Shown piece by piece: positions 31,214-40,861 of a stretch of DNA of 64,000 nt; position 1 is the stretch's first letter; each line of letters begins with the position of its first letter. A program made the translations under genes and the position numbers. Under the pieces are notes generated by a model. It saw only the letters and a list, made by a program, of their open reading frames with translations, was not told the origin of the DNA and ran no database searches. The DNA comes from Streptomyces liliiviolaceus (GTDB lineage Bacteria; Actinomycetota; Actinomycetes; Streptomycetales; Streptomycetaceae): NCBI RefSeq assembly GCF_018070025.1, contig NZ_JAGPYQ010000001.1, positions 4,464,001-4,528,000 of the forward strand, read 5' to 3'.

Positions 31214-33982
31214 CTACGACGCGACTCCGCCGTCCAGCCGTTCGAGGCTGATCTCCTTGCGGGAGGAGATGCCCATCTTCACGAACACCTTGCGCAGATG
31301 CCACTCGACGGTGTGCGGGCTGAGCAACAGCCGAGCGCCGATCGCGGGGTTGGTGAGCCCGCTGTGGGCAAGCCGCGCGATCTCGGACTCCTGATCGGTC
31401 AGGACCGCGGGCGCCGCCGCGCTCCGTCTGTCGACCTTCGCGCCCGCGGCCGCGAGTTCACGACGGGCGCGTTCCGCGAAGGCCTCGGCGCCGACAGCGG
31501 TGAACACCTCGTGGGCTTGGCCGAGTTGGGTACGGGCGTCCGCCGACCGGTCCTGACCGCGCAACCACTCGCCGTAGCGGAGTCGGGCGCGGGCGCTGTC
31601 CATACGAGCCTGTGTGGTGCCGAGCAGGTCGATGGCACTCCGGTGCAGGTCGTCGGCGAGCTGGTCCTCGCTCATCAGCGCACGGACACCGGCGGCGACA
31701 CCGAGCGCCCACGGCGTTCCGCTCGCCCGTGCCATCTCTTCGACCGTACGTGCCTCGTCGACCGCGTCCGCCCGCCGCCCGAGCCCGACGGCCGCCTCGA
31801 CGAGTTCCACCCTCGACTGCAGGGAGAGCCCGAGCTCCTGGGGGTTCTCGCAGCCTCGCAGGGCCGCGGCGTACGCCTCCTCGTACCGGCCCTGGCCGTT
31901 GTGGAGAACGGCCGCGGCCCACTGTGTGGCCGTCAGTACCTTCCCCTCCCCCAGCAGGAGCCGGTCCTGGGTGACGACTTCGATGGACGCGCGGGTCGCC
32001 GACTCCCGTCCCTTGAAGGGCTCCACGACCAGCGCGCCGTAATGGGCGAAGAAGCTGCTGCCCGTCGCCTCGCCGATCGCCTGCGCTTCCGCGACCAGGG
32101 AATCGGCGCCCTGGAGGTCACCGGCGAACACCCGGTTGGACAGCCGCAGCAGCAGAGCCGAGGACAGCACGGCGAGCGCGCCCGCCTCACGGGCCAGCTC
32201 GACCAGACGCTCGGACAGCACGGTCCAGGTCTCGAAGTCCCAGATGTTGTGCGCCATGCGGCACACCAGTGGCAGCCAGCCCAGACCGTCCTCGCGGGAG
32301 AGCTCCTCGGTACGGAAGGCGGTCACCGCCCGGCGCAGCGCCGGCGCCCCGTGCACGTAGCCTTCGGTGATCACCCGTGACAGACCCTGCAGAAGCATGT
32401 CCTCCCGCGTCGGGGCGTCCGAGTGGCTCGGGGCGCTCAGGACGGCTTCCGCGACGTCGCGGACCCCTCCCCTGGCCAGTCGGCCCGCGGTGAGCGCCGC
32501 GTAGATCGCGTCCCGGTAGGTCTGGCGGGCCAGCACGGCGTCGAAGGGCTGCAGGCACTTGGCCGCCTCCAGCAGCAGCGGCAGACCGGCTCCGGCGCTC
32601 TTCGCCGCGGACATGATCTGTCCGCGCAGCAGTGTGGCCTGCGCGGCGCTGACTTCGTCGAGACAGCTCAGCTCGGCCGCCTCGACGAGTTCGCGTGCCG
32701 GCTCGAAGGCTCCTGCCTGGAACTTGGCCCGCGCGGCGGCCAGAGCTCTGATGCCGCGGCGTGCGGGGTCAGGCGTCAGCTCCGTGGAGCGCTCCAGGAA
32801 GGCCGCCGCGGCCGCGATGCCGCCCCGCGCGCGGGCCCGCTCCGCCGAGCGTTCCAGTTCGGCCGCCACGTCCTCGTCGGGGCCCACCACGGCACCGGCC
32901 AGGTGCCACGCGCGGCGGTCGGGATGCACCTGCGCGTCGATCGCGTCCGCGAGGGCCTCGTGCACGCGCCGCCGGTCGGTGGCGCCGACCGCGCGATACG
33001 CGGCGGAACGCACCAGTGGGTGCCGAAAGCGGGCCCAGGTGCCGAACACGATCAGTCCGGAGGCTTCGGCGTCCATGACGGCGTCGTCCACCGCGATCCT
33101 CAGCCGTTCGCCCGCCCGTCGGATCAGGGTCACATCGCCCGCGGGCTCGGCGGCGGCGAGGACGAGCAGCTGCCGCGTCTCCTCGGGAAGTGCGCCGATA
33201 CGACGTACGAAGCCGCTCTCGATCTGACTGGACAGCGGGCGGGCGTCGGGCTCCGTGAACCCTCCGGCCAGTTCGACGTCGGCCAGTCCGCGCGGCAGCT
33301 CCAGCAGAGCCAGCGGGTTGCCCCGCGTCTCGGCGACGATACGGTCCCGCACTCCGTGGTCGATCGGACCGGTGACCACCGAGTCGAGCAGTTGGCGTGA
33401 CTCGCTCTCTGTCAGACCTCTCAACACCAGCTCGGGCAGCCCCGGGAGGACCTCACGGGTGGTGGGCTCCCGCACGGCCAGGATGAGCAGGATGGAGTCG
33501 GCGACCAGCCGGCGGGCCACGAACTGCAGTGTCTGCGCCGAGACGCTGTCGAGCCACTGTGCGTCGTCGACGACGCACACCAAGGGCTGATCGCCCACAT
33601 GGCCGGCGAGCAGACTCAGCGCGGACAGGCCGACCAGGAACCGGTCGGGGGCCTCTCCCAGCTGGAGCCCGAACGCCGTGCGCAGTGCGTTGCGCTGCGG
33701 CTCCGGCAGGTCGTCCATGTGTTCGAGCAACGGTGCGCACAGCTGATGCAGGCCGGCATAGGAGAGCTCCATCTCGGACTGCACACCCGCGGCCTGTACC
33801 ACTCGGCATCCGTCGGCCCGCTCCAGCAGATGCCTCAGCAGTTCGCTCTTGCCGATCCCCGCCTCGCCTCGCAGGACGAGGACCTCGCTGCGCCCGGTTC
33901 TGACGCCGGCCAGGAGGCCGTCCAGCACCTGGCGCTCGTGCCGCCGCCCGATGAGTTCGGTCCTAGCTCCGTCCCGCGCCAT
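31214..33982 (-). CDS. LAL-family LuxR transcriptional regulator (copy 3)
   Basis: 922 residues from ATG 33982 (GGGAGG upstream); the reading frame extends further up but without family similarity. Walker A GEAGIGKS at residues 39-46, Walker B CVVDDAQWLD, TPR-like middle, and C-terminal HTH with LTDQESEIARLAHSGLTNPA and SPHTVEWHLRKVFVKMGI. It shares with copies 1, 2 and 4 the phrase SEMEL-x-YA-x-LHQLC after the Walker A region, so all are close paralogues. No TGTCACA promoter was found. Confidence 0.9.
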   Translation of the reverse strand: MARDGARTELIGRRHERQVLDGLLAGVRTGRSEVLVLRGEAGIGKSELLRHLLERADGCRVVQAAGVQSEMELSYAGLHQLCAPLLEHMDDLPEPQRNALRTAFGLQLGEAPDRFLVGLSALSLLAGHVGDQPLVCVVDDAQWLDSVSAQTLQFVARRLVADSILLILAVREPTTREVLPGLPELVLRGLTESESRQLLDSVVTGPIDHGVRDRIVAETRGNPLALLELPRGLADVELAGGFTEPDARPLSSQIESGFVRRIGALPEETRQLLVLAAAEPAGDVTLIRRAGERLRIAVDDAVMDAEASGLIVFGTWARFRHPLVRSAAYRAVGATDRRRVHEALADAIDAQVHPDRRAWHLAGAVVGPDEDVAAELERSAERARARGGIAAAAAFLERSTELTPDPARRGIRALAAARAKFQAGAFEPARELVEAAELSCLDEVSAAQATLLRGQIMSAAKSAGAGLPLLLEAAKCLQPFDAVLARQTYRDAIYAALTAGRLARGGVRDVAEAVLSAPSHSDAPTREDMLLQGLSRVITEGYVHGAPALRRAVTAFRTEELSREDGLGWLPLVCRMAHNIWDFETWTVLSERLVELAREAGALAVLSSALLLRLSNRVFAGDLQGADSLVAEAQAIGEATGSSFFAHYGALVVEPFKGRESATRASIEVVTQDRLLLGEGKVLTATQWAAAVLHNGQGRYEEAYAAALRGCENPQELGLSLQSRVELVEAAVGLGRRADAVDEARTVEEMARASGTPWALGVAAGVRALMSEDQLADDLHRSAIDLLGTTQARMDSARARLRYGEWLRGQDRSADARTQLGQAHEVFTAVGAEAFAERARRELAAAGAKVDRRSAAAPAVLTDQESEIARLAHSGLTNPAIGARLLLSPHTVEWHLRKVFVKMGISSRKEISLERLDGGVAS

Positions 33983-34113
33983 GACAGCCTCCCGGCTGCC
34001 ACGATACCCGGCATCCCGGCCCCGGTGTCCGAAAACAACCGTTGGGCGCCGGGGAGGGACACCCGCTCCGGGCCGGGCTGTCCGGCCGCCTGCTCGGGGG
34101 CCGAGGACGCCGG

Positions 34114-34461
34114 TCAGGTCGCCATGCCCACCACCAGCGCGGCGCACAGGAACAGCACCACGGTGATCAGTGTCATGGCCACCAGTGTTCCGCGCAGCCA
34201 CCGTCCGAAGCGGAGGCGATGTGCCTGCTCCACGGCGCTGATGCTGTCGGCGATGTGATCGGTGACCATGCGCGCCACGTACCGCTGCTCGTCGAGGTAC
34301 CACTGCTCCAGGTCGCGCTTCTGGCCGGGGCTGAAGTCGTCGGCCCGCGCGATGAATTCGGCCAGCCGCCGACGGGCCGCACTGAGGTGGGCCTCCCGGT
34401 AGAGATGGGCCTCGATGTCGATCAGGCCGCGGGCCGCTGTCTGCTTGTCCGTGTCCATCAT
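34114..34461 (-). CDS. Small protein with helical N-terminus and C-terminal membrane anchor
   Basis: 115 residues from ATG 34461 (or 34458). The first 85 residues are charged and helical (AARRRLAEFIARADDFSPGQ, KRDLEQWYLDEQRYVARMV), and the end is one hydrophobic helix (TLVAMTLITVVLFLCAALVV) with almost no residues after it, the layout of a tail-anchored protein. The family is not recognised. A 12-base palindrome CGAAGTACTTCG (34478-34489) and two copies of ATGTGCTCCG precede the start. Confidence 0.65.
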   Translation of the reverse strand: MMDTDKQTAARGLIDIEAHLYREAHLSAARRRLAEFIARADDFSPGQKRDLEQWYLDEQRYVARMVTDHIADSISAVEQAHRLRFGRWLRGTLVAMTLITVVLFLCAALVVGMAT

Positions 34462-34510
34462 GTGCTCCGATGTGCTCCGAAGTACTTCGCTGCACCGGTC
34501 CAGGGGTGGT

Positions 34511-34570
34511 GCCGGGCACGGCGCCCTGGCGCCGTGCCCGGCCGGCCGATTCCTCATGTGATCGGCCGGC
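34511..34570. terminator. Double hairpin terminator
   Basis: 34511-34525 pairs with 34528-34542 (15 bp), and 34541-34550 pairs with 34561-34570 (10 bp). They lie just past the minus-strand hydrolase stop at 34601. Confidence 0.8.
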
Positions 34571-34600
34571 CCTCACACGGTCCTTTCCGGACGCGGCGTC

Positions 34601-35320
34601 TCAGAGGGTGGCCTGCGCCGCCGCGTTGATCAGCCGGGCGACGTCGCCGGGGCGCGAGACGCCGGCGGCGTGCGAGGCGATCACACTCACCGCCGTGGCG
34701 TTCGCCCGCTCGGCCATGAAGGTCTGTGCCTGCGGCGGGATGTTCTTGTCCTCCGTGGCCACCAGCACCCACGAGGGAATCTCCCGCCACGCCGGCGCGG
34801 AGGCGCCCTCGCCCAGCGCGGCATCGGTCACGGGGCGCTGGGTGGCCGCCATGACCGCTGCCGTCTCCGCGGCGACGTCGGCGGCGAACTGCTGGTGGAA
34901 CCTCGCCTTCTCGATGTACAGGTCGGTGACCTGGCCGCCGTCGGGGAGCGTGAGCGGAACCGGCCGAAGGGCCTCACCGAGGGTGCTGCCGGGGAACTTG
35001 CCCGACAACGCGATGGCGCTCTCCCCCTCGTCCGGCAGGAAGGCCGCGACGAACACGAGCGCCTTGACGTTGCCGAGCCCCTTGGCGGCGTTGCTGATGA
35101 CGGATCCGCCGTAGGAGTGTCCGACCAGCACCACCGGGCCCTCGATGGACTCCACGAGCTGCCTGACGTATGCGGCGTCGCCACTGAGTGTCCGCAGCGG
35201 ATTGCTCGCGGCCACCACCGGGTATGCGTGCGCCTGGAGTTTTTCGACCACCCCGTTCCAGCTGGAGGAGTCCGCGAACGCGCCGTGGACGAGGACAATG
35301 GTGGGATTCTGTGCACTCAT
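34601..35320 (-). CDS. Alpha/beta hydrolase (EstC-like), cytoplasmic copy
   Basis: 239 residues from ATG 35320 (GAAAGG upstream). PTIVLVHGAFADSSSWNGVV holds the H-G oxyanion segment, VVLVGHSYGGSVISNAAKGL the Ser nucleophile elbow, VATEDKNIPP the acid, and ASHAAGVSRPGDVA the catalytic His. There is no signal peptide. A close paralogue at 46571 carries a Sec signal, so the pair places the same activity inside and outside the cell. Substrate unknown; family members cleave small esters. Confidence 0.88.
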   Translation of the reverse strand: MSAQNPTIVLVHGAFADSSSWNGVVEKLQAHAYPVVAASNPLRTLSGDAAYVRQLVESIEGPVVLVGHSYGGSVISNAAKGLGNVKALVFVAAFLPDEGESAIALSGKFPGSTLGEALRPVPLTLPDGGQVTDLYIEKARFHQQFAADVAAETAAVMAATQRPVTDAALGEGASAPAWREIPSWVLVATEDKNIPPQAQTFMAERANATAVSVIASHAAGVSRPGDVARLINAAAQATL

Positions 35321-35516
35321 GGGATCGGCCTTTCGATGTGCCGGGAAATGCGCTCGTCATTTCGAGCGTGTGGAGGTGGTTTCTGCGCGTCGGGATCCCC
35401 TCGACGGGCACTCCGGAAAGCTGCCCGGTCTCCGCGCGTGTTCGCCCGTACGCGGAGCCGGTCGGGCGGTCGCCGGTCAGGCGGTTCGTCGGTCAGGCGG
35501 TATTTCGGTAAGGCTG

Positions 35517-36467
35517 TCAGTCGGTGCCCAAAGCCTTGCGCAGGACGTGGACGGCCTGCTCGACGGCCGCGCTCGAAGCCTGCGTTCCGCGGACGGGGTT
35601 CAGCATCATGAAGTCGTGCAGGCTCGCGTTGTAGCGGATGCTGGTGGTAGCGACGCCCGCCTGGATCAACTTGCGGGCGTAGGCCTCGCCCTCGTCGCGC
35701 AGCACGTCGTTCTCGTCGACGATGACGAGCGCCGGCGGCAGACCCCGGAGGTCGTCGAGCGTGGCCCGCAGCGGGGACGCGGTGATCTGCGCGCGCTCGG
35801 CGGGATCAGTGGTGTACGCGTCCCAGAACCACTCCATGGCCTTCGCCGTCAGGTGGGGACCGTGCGCGAAGGTCCGGTAGCTCTCGGTGTCCTGGGCGGC
35901 GTCGGTCACCGGGTAGTACAGCGACTGGTGCAGGAAGACCACGTCGCCGCGCTGCTTGGCCATGTGGGTCAGGGCGGCGGTCATGTTGCCGCCGACGGAG
36001 TCACCGGCGACCACGAGCCGCGAGCCGTCCAGTCCTTCCTCGGCTCCCTCGGTGGTGATCCACCGAGCGGTGGCGTAGGCCTGCTCGATGGCGACGGGGT
36101 ACTTGGCCTCGGGAGACCGGTCGTACTCCACGAAGACCACGGCGGCCCCGGCCCCGACGGACAGTTCGCGCACCAGCCGGTCGTGCGTACCGGCGTTGCC
36201 GAGGATCCAGCCACCGCCGTGGATGTAGAGGATCACCGGCAGGACACCGGTGGCACCGGCCGGCTTCACGATGCGCACCCGCACGTCACCGACACCGGTG
36301 GGAAGGGTGATCCACTTCTCGTCCGCCTCCGGCTTCTCCACGGGCTGTGCCTGGACGTCGTCGAGGAGCTTGCGCGCCCCCTCGACTCCGAGTTCGTGCA
36401 GCAGTGGCGGCTTTGCGGTGGCGTCGGCGAAATCCTGGGCGGCGGGTTCGAGAATGACATCGCTCAC
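35517..36467 (-). CDS. Alpha/beta hydrolase of the hormone-sensitive-lipase family
   Basis: 316 residues from GTG 36467, chosen because AAGGAG sits six bases upstream; ATG 36485 is a longer alternative. LYIHGGGWILGN is the HSL oxyanion motif, VVAGDSVGGNMTAAL the Ser elbow (G-D-S-x-G-G), VDENDVLRDEGEAYA the acid, and NASLHDFMML the His. An N-terminal cap helix region (residues 10-60) is present. It should be a carboxylesterase for short acyl esters. It has its own TGTCACA promoter. Confidence 0.9.
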   Translation of the reverse strand: MSDVILEPAAQDFADATAKPPLLHELGVEGARKLLDDVQAQPVEKPEADEKWITLPTGVGDVRVRIVKPAGATGVLPVILYIHGGGWILGNAGTHDRLVRELSVGAGAAVVFVEYDRSPEAKYPVAIEQAYATARWITTEGAEEGLDGSRLVVAGDSVGGNMTAALTHMAKQRGDVVFLHQSLYYPVTDAAQDTESYRTFAHGPHLTAKAMEWFWDAYTTDPAERAQITASPLRATLDDLRGLPPALVIVDENDVLRDEGEAYARKLIQAGVATTSIRYNASLHDFMMLNPVRGTQASSAAVEQAVHVLRKALGTD

Positions 36468-36513
36468 GGCGGGCTCCTTCGGCATCGGGCGAGGCTGGGT
36501 TTTCACCTCATGA

Positions 36514-36540
36514 GACCGGGCCGAGAGCTTTTGTGTGACA
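36514..36540 (-). promoter_or_regulatory. Predicted ECF41-type promoter of the HSL hydrolase gene
   Basis: Minus strand: TGTCACA (36540-36534), 16 bases, GGTC (36517-36514), 47 bases before GTG 36467. Confidence 0.78.
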
Positions 36541-36589
36541 CGACATGATGAAAGGCGATGCACGCCGTGCGGTTGTGGCCGCGTGACCG

Positions 36590-37378
36590 CTATTCGATGT
36601 TCTGGCCGTCGGTGCCGGAGAAACCGGGCAGCGGAGTGCCGTCGACATAAAGATCCACATGTTCGTTGTAGAACGCGGTCATTCCCGCGATGCGGCTGGC
36701 CTGAATCGTGGGGAAGTCGTACGTCCAGGCGATGTCGGCATGAGGTCCGGAGGCACCGTCGAACGACCAGTAGGCGCTCGTGGTCCCCTTGTAGGGACAT
36801 CGGGTCACGGTGTCCGACTGCCGCAGCCGGGTCCAGTCGATGTGGGTACGGTCGAGGTAGTAGCGGGTGGGCAGCCCGGTCTCGAACAGCTTCACGCAGT
36901 CGGGCGCCTCCGCCAGCACCACTCCCTCCACCTCCACGCGGACAGTGCTGGAGGAACGCAGGGCGTCCACGCGGGAGTACGGGCTTCTGGGGTGGACGAA
37001 GACCGGCTCGTCCTCCTCGAACCAGGCGTCCAGCGCGTCCCATTCGAACCGCACGGTGTCGTGCAGCGGTCCCGGGGCACCCTCTCCCCACACCCATGCC
37101 GCGCCCGCGCGGGCCTCGGCTCCGACCCGCAACGTGTGACGGTGCGCGGGTCCGGCGCCGAGCTGCTCCGTGTGTTTGTCGTCGTGCAGCACACCGTCGA
37201 CCAGATCCTCGACGGGAATGCTGTACTCCGGGTACGCCTGCCATTCCCAGACGTACAGGGCGCGGCGCGAGTCGAAGACGACACGGCCGCCGATCAGGCC
37301 CCGGATGCGGCGTGGCACGGGTTCGACGTGCCCGACCGGCACGATGAGGCTGGGGTGCAGAACGCTCTCGACTGCCAT
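36590..37378 (-). CDS. DUF427 protein with two tandem domains
   Basis: 262 residues from ATG 37378 (AAGG nine bases upstream). DUF427 is repeated: first copy around residues 20-110 (IRGLIGGRVVFDSRRALYVW, EWQAYPEYSIP), second around 140-235 (VRVEVEGVVLAEAPDCVKLF, PTRYYLDRTHIDW and CPYKGTTSAYWSF). The C-P-Y-K-G-x-x-x-Y-W block is the hallmark. Function of the family is not established. No TGTCACA element was found in front of it, although it sits between two regulon genes. Confidence 0.9.
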   Translation of the reverse strand: MAVESVLHPSLIVPVGHVEPVPRRIRGLIGGRVVFDSRRALYVWEWQAYPEYSIPVEDLVDGVLHDDKHTEQLGAGPAHRHTLRVGAEARAGAAWVWGEGAPGPLHDTVRFEWDALDAWFEEDEPVFVHPRSPYSRVDALRSSSTVRVEVEGVVLAEAPDCVKLFETGLPTRYYLDRTHIDWTRLRQSDTVTRCPYKGTTSAYWSFDGASGPHADIAWTYDFPTIQASRIAGMTAFYNEHVDLYVDGTPLPGFSGTDGQNIE

Positions 37379-37541
37379 GGTGGTCACCTTGGTTCGTTCG
37401 CTGACTGTGCGTTCGCCTGCCCTGTCGCGGGCGGGGTTCCGCTACGGGCGGAGGTCCGTCACGGGCGGGAAAACGGCTCCGGGTGGAGTGGGCCCCGCCC
37501 ACACGTTCGATGGTATCCGGTGTGAACAGTGGTGGCCCCGG

Positions 37542-37568
37542 TGTCACAGAACGCGAGGGTGCCCGGTC
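37542..37568 (+). promoter_or_regulatory. Predicted ECF41-type promoter of the carboxymuconolactone decarboxylase-like gene
   Basis: TGTCACA (37542-37548), 16 bases, GGTC (37565-37568), 41 bases before ATG 37609. Confidence 0.8.
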
Positions 37569-37608
37569 AGTGGGCCGTAACCATTTCACCGTGTGAGGAG
37601 ACTCCATC

Positions 37609-38079
37609 ATGGACGCACGCATCAACTACTTCGGCAACGCCCTCGCCGGCAAGGTCATGAGGCATCTGAACTCGGCCGGCGCGATCGTGGCTCCGGCCCT
37701 GCCCGTCGCCACCCAGGAACTGGTGAAGATCCGCGCCAGCCAGATCAACGGCTGCGGCTTCTGCACCGACATGCACGCCAAGGAGGCCACCGCGGCCGGG
37801 GAGACGCAGGTGCGCCTCAACCTGGTGGCCGCATGGCGTGAGGCCACCGTCTTCAGCGATGCCGAGCGTGCGGCGCTGGAACTGACCGAGCAGGGCACGC
37901 GCCTCGCGGACAACCCGGCCGGTGTGACGGACGAGGCATGGGCCGGCGCCGCCAAGTTCTACGACGAGGACCAACTGGCCGCGCTGATCTCGCTGATCGC
38001 ACTCATCAACGCCTACAACCGCATCAATGTCATCAACCGTCAGCCGGCGGGCGACTACCAGGTCGGCATGTTCGGCTGA
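37609..38079 (+). CDS. Carboxymuconolactone decarboxylase/AhpD-like protein
   Basis: 156 residues from ATG 37609 (GAGGAGAC upstream). The redox motif C-x2-C-x3-H is in INGCGFCTDMHAKEATAAGE, as in AhpD-type alkylhydroperoxidases, with the all-helical fold apparent and a C-terminal LISLIALINAYNRINVINR. The thiols likely reduce peroxides or act in thiol-disulfide exchange. This family is the best known partner of ECF41 sigma factors, so finding it behind the TGTCACA element supports the regulon assignment. A strong hairpin terminates it. Confidence 0.92.
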   Translation: MDARINYFGNALAGKVMRHLNSAGAIVAPALPVATQELVKIRASQINGCGFCTDMHAKEATAAGETQVRLNLVAAWREATVFSDAERAALELTEQGTRLADNPAGVTDEAWAGAAKFYDEDQLAALISLIALINAYNRINVINRQPAGDYQVGMFG

Positions 38080-38087
38080 CCCTCCGC

Positions 38088-38132
38088 GTGCGGGCGCACG
38101 GAGGGCCGGCAGGCTCCTCCGTGCGCCCGCAC
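38088..38132 (+). terminator. Terminator of the AhpD-like gene
   Basis: 38088-38104 and 38116-38132 form a perfect 17-bp stem with an 11-base loop. Confidence 0.88.
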
Positions 38133-38177
38133 GGTGCCCGAGGGATGATCCTCACCACCACCGGTCCGTGCCGCAGC

Positions 38178-38204
38178 TGTCACACATCGCGGCACGGACC
38201 GGTC
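38178..38204 (+). promoter_or_regulatory. Predicted ECF41-type promoter of the hydrolase/exporter pair
   Basis: TGTCACA (38178-38184), 16 bases, GGTC (38201-38204), 69 bases before ATG 38273. Confidence 0.78.
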
Positions 38205-38272
38205 ATGTCCGGCGTAAGCGACCTGCCGCCCACAGCCCGCGGCGGGGCCGGCCCGGAACCCCGAGGACTGCC

Positions 38273-39214
38273 ATGACGAACCCCTTCGACCCCGCCCGGA
38301 CACGGCACGTGAGAACCGACGTCCTGGAGATCGCCTACCACGAGGCCGGCCCCGCACACGGTGACACCGTGGTACTTCTGCACGGCTTCCCCTACGACAT
38401 CCACTCGTACGACACCGTCGCTCCGCTCCTGGGCCGACAGGGGTTCCGTGTCGTCGTCCCCTATCTGCGCGGGCACGGACCCACCGCCTTCCGGTCCGCG
38501 TCACAGCCCCGCTCGGGGCAGCAGGCCGCCCTGGGAGCGGACGTCGTCGCGCTCCTGGACGCACTCGGTGTCGAGCGGGCCTACCTCGCCGGATACGACT
38601 GGGGCGGCCGCGCCGCCAACGTCGCCGCGGCACTGTGGCCCGAGCGGGTCCTCGGGCTGGTCTCGGTCAACAGCTATCTCATCCAGGACATCAGCGCGGC
38701 GGCGCGGCCTCTGGCGCCCGAACTGGAAGCCGGTTTCTGGTATTTCCACTACTTCCTCACCGAGCGCGGCCGGGCCGGCCTCGCCGCCGACCCCCAGGGC
38801 GTCGCACGGGTCATCTGGAAACGGAACTCCCCCGAGTGGCCCTTCACCCCGGAGGACCTGGCCCGCACCGCGCAGTCCTTCGCCAACCCCGACTACACCG
38901 ATGTCGTCATCCACTCCTACCGCCACCGGCTCGGTTTCGCACCGGGCGCAGAACCCTACGAGGAGTTGGAAGCCCGCCTGGCCGAACTGCCCGGCATCCC
39001 CGTCCCGACGATCACCCTGGACGGCACGTCCGACGGCAACTTCCCGGCGACGGACGGTTCGTCGAGCGCTCACCACTTCACCGGGCCCCGACTGCACCGT
39101 CAGGTGCCCGGCGCCGGCCACAACCTCCCGCAGGAACGCCCCCATGCCTTCGCCGAGGCCGTACGCGACGTGCGCGCGCTCCGACGGGACCACGCGCCGC
39201 TCGGCACCGGCTGA
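38273..39214 (+). CDS. Epoxide hydrolase-like alpha/beta hydrolase
   Basis: 313 residues from ATG 38273. VVLLHGFPYDIHSYDTVAPL carries the H-G-x-P motif, AYLAGYDWGGRAANVAAALW the nucleophile elbow with Asp (G-x-D-W-G-G) in place of Ser, and VPGAGHNLPQERPHAFAEAV the catalytic His. An Asp nucleophile marks epoxide hydrolases and haloalkane dehalogenases, which form an alkyl-enzyme ester. It probably detoxifies reactive epoxides or halides. It is followed after 14 bases by an MFS exporter, likely one transcript. Confidence 0.88.
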   Translation: MTNPFDPARTRHVRTDVLEIAYHEAGPAHGDTVVLLHGFPYDIHSYDTVAPLLGRQGFRVVVPYLRGHGPTAFRSASQPRSGQQAALGADVVALLDALGVERAYLAGYDWGGRAANVAAALWPERVLGLVSVNSYLIQDISAAARPLAPELEAGFWYFHYFLTERGRAGLAADPQGVARVIWKRNSPEWPFTPEDLARTAQSFANPDYTDVVIHSYRHRLGFAPGAEPYEELEARLAELPGIPVPTITLDGTSDGNFPATDGSSSAHHFTGPRLHRQVPGAGHNLPQERPHAFAEAVRDVRALRRDHAPLGTG

Positions 39215-39228
39215 CACCAGGATCCGAC

Positions 39229-40740
39229 ATGCCCCTCACCCCGTCGTACGACAGCCCACCTCCCCTGCGTCTGGCCGACGCCCACGGCCGGGCAACCCTG
39301 CTGGTCACCGTCCTGGGCTCCAGCGTGGTGATGCTCGGCTCGACCGTCACCAATGTGGCACTGCCCCGTATCGGCGACGACTTCGACGCCGACCTCGCGG
39401 TTCTGCAGTGGACCGTGAACGCCTACATGCTCACCTTGGCGGGGCTGATCCTCCTGGGCGGAGCGCTGGGCGACCGCTTCGGCAGGCGACGCGTCTTCGT
39501 CGTGGGCGTCCTGTGGTTCGCGGCGGCCTCGTTCCTGTGCGGGATCGCGCCCGACACCCACACACTGATCGCTGCCCGAGCGCTCCAAGGCGTCGGGGGC
39601 GCTCTGCTCACCCCGGGATCACTGGCGATCATCGAGGCCTCCTTCCATCCGGACGACCGGCCCCGCGCGATCGGACTGTGGTCGGGTTTCGGGGGCGTGG
39701 GCGCGGCTCTCGGGCCCTTCGTGGGCGGCTGGCTGGTCGACGGCCCCGGCTGGCGCTGGACCTTCTTCCTGACCATTCCACCCGCTCTGCTGTGTGTGCC
39801 CCTGGCGCTGCGCCATGTGCCGGAGTCGGTGGGCGCGTCCCGGCGGAAGACCGCTCCGCCCGGCGAGACGCGACACCGGATGCCGGGATTCGACGTCACC
39901 GGGGCCGCCCTGGCCACGTACACGCTGACCGAGGCCCGGACCGGCGGGCCGGCCGTCCTCGGCGCGGCCACGGGCAGTGTCCTGGCCGGCTGGGCGTTCC
40001 TTGTGGTCGAGCGGCGCGGCAGCGATCCGATGGTGCCGTTGTCGATCTTATCGTCACGGCAGTTCACCGCAGTCAACGTGATCACCCTGTGCGTCTACGC
40101 CGGCACCGCGGGATTCTTCTTCCTCACCGCCCTGGAACTGCAGATCGTCGTCGGGTACTCGGCACTCGCGGCGGGGGCGGCCATGCTGCCGAACACCGCG
40201 CTGATGCTGCTGTTCTCCTCCCGCTCGGCCCTCCTCGCCAAGCGGCTCGGACCGCGCGTGCCGCTCACGCTGGGCCCGTTGGTGTGCGGTGCGGGCATGC
40301 TGCTGATGCTGCGCGTGGGCCCCGACGCCTCCTACTCGCAGGACATACTGCCCGCCCTGCTGGTGATGGGCTGCGGCATGGTCGTCATGGTCGCTCCGCT
40401 GACCATGACCCTGCTGTCATCGGTGGACGCCGAGCACGCCGGACTGGCCAGCGGCATCAACAACGCGGCAGCGCGGGCGGCCGGGCTGATGGCCGTTGCC
40501 GGCCTGCCCCTGCTGGTCGGTATGGGACCGGACGCCTACCGTTCGACCGCGGCTTTCGACATGTCGTTCAGCCGGGCCATGCCGCTATGTGCCGGACTGC
40601 TGTTCGCCGGTGCTCTGGTGGCGTTCGCGCTGCTGCCGCAGAACGCCGCGACCGCCCACCACGCGCACGGCAGAGCGCACGGTTGGCTGATGGAGCCGCC
40701 GTTGGTGTCCCCCAGGGCCCGTCGTCGCACCGCCGACTGA
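39229..40740 (+). CDS. MFS drug exporter of the DHA2 (EmrB/QacA) family
   Basis: 503 residues from ATG 39229. Around 14 membrane helices. Motif C lies in the fifth-helix region (IGLWSGFGGVGAALGPFVGG); the N-terminal NVALPRIGDDF and QWTVNAYMLTLAGLILLGGA, then GALGDRFGRRRVF (motif A), are typical of DHA2 exporters. It should extrude hydrophobic compounds by proton antiport. Gene order implies that it exports substrates or products of the hydrolase encoded before it. Intergenic distance 14 bases. Confidence 0.92.
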   Translation: MPLTPSYDSPPPLRLADAHGRATLLVTVLGSSVVMLGSTVTNVALPRIGDDFDADLAVLQWTVNAYMLTLAGLILLGGALGDRFGRRRVFVVGVLWFAAASFLCGIAPDTHTLIAARALQGVGGALLTPGSLAIIEASFHPDDRPRAIGLWSGFGGVGAALGPFVGGWLVDGPGWRWTFFLTIPPALLCVPLALRHVPESVGASRRKTAPPGETRHRMPGFDVTGAALATYTLTEARTGGPAVLGAATGSVLAGWAFLVVERRGSDPMVPLSILSSRQFTAVNVITLCVYAGTAGFFFLTALELQIVVGYSALAAGAAMLPNTALMLLFSSRSALLAKRLGPRVPLTLGPLVCGAGMLLMLRVGPDASYSQDILPALLVMGCGMVVMVAPLTMTLLSSVDAEHAGLASGINNAAARAAGLMAVAGLPLLVGMGPDAYRSTAAFDMSFSRAMPLCAGLLFAGALVAFALLPQNAATAHHAHGRAHGWLMEPPLVSPRARRRTAD

Positions 40741-40761
40741 CCCTCCGATGTCTGCGGCCGG

Positions 40762-40788
40762 TGTCACACCGGTATACGCCCACCGGTC
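40762..40788 (+). promoter_or_regulatory. Predicted ECF41-type promoter of the second cupin gene
   Basis: TGTCACA (40762-40768), 16 bases, GGTC (40785-40788), 74 bases before ATG 40862. Confidence 0.78.
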
Positions 40789-40861
40789 TCCTGGGTGGGA
40801 CGGACCGCCCCGTCGGTCCGTCCCACCGCTTCGGAGCAGCCGCTATGAAAGGAACACCGTT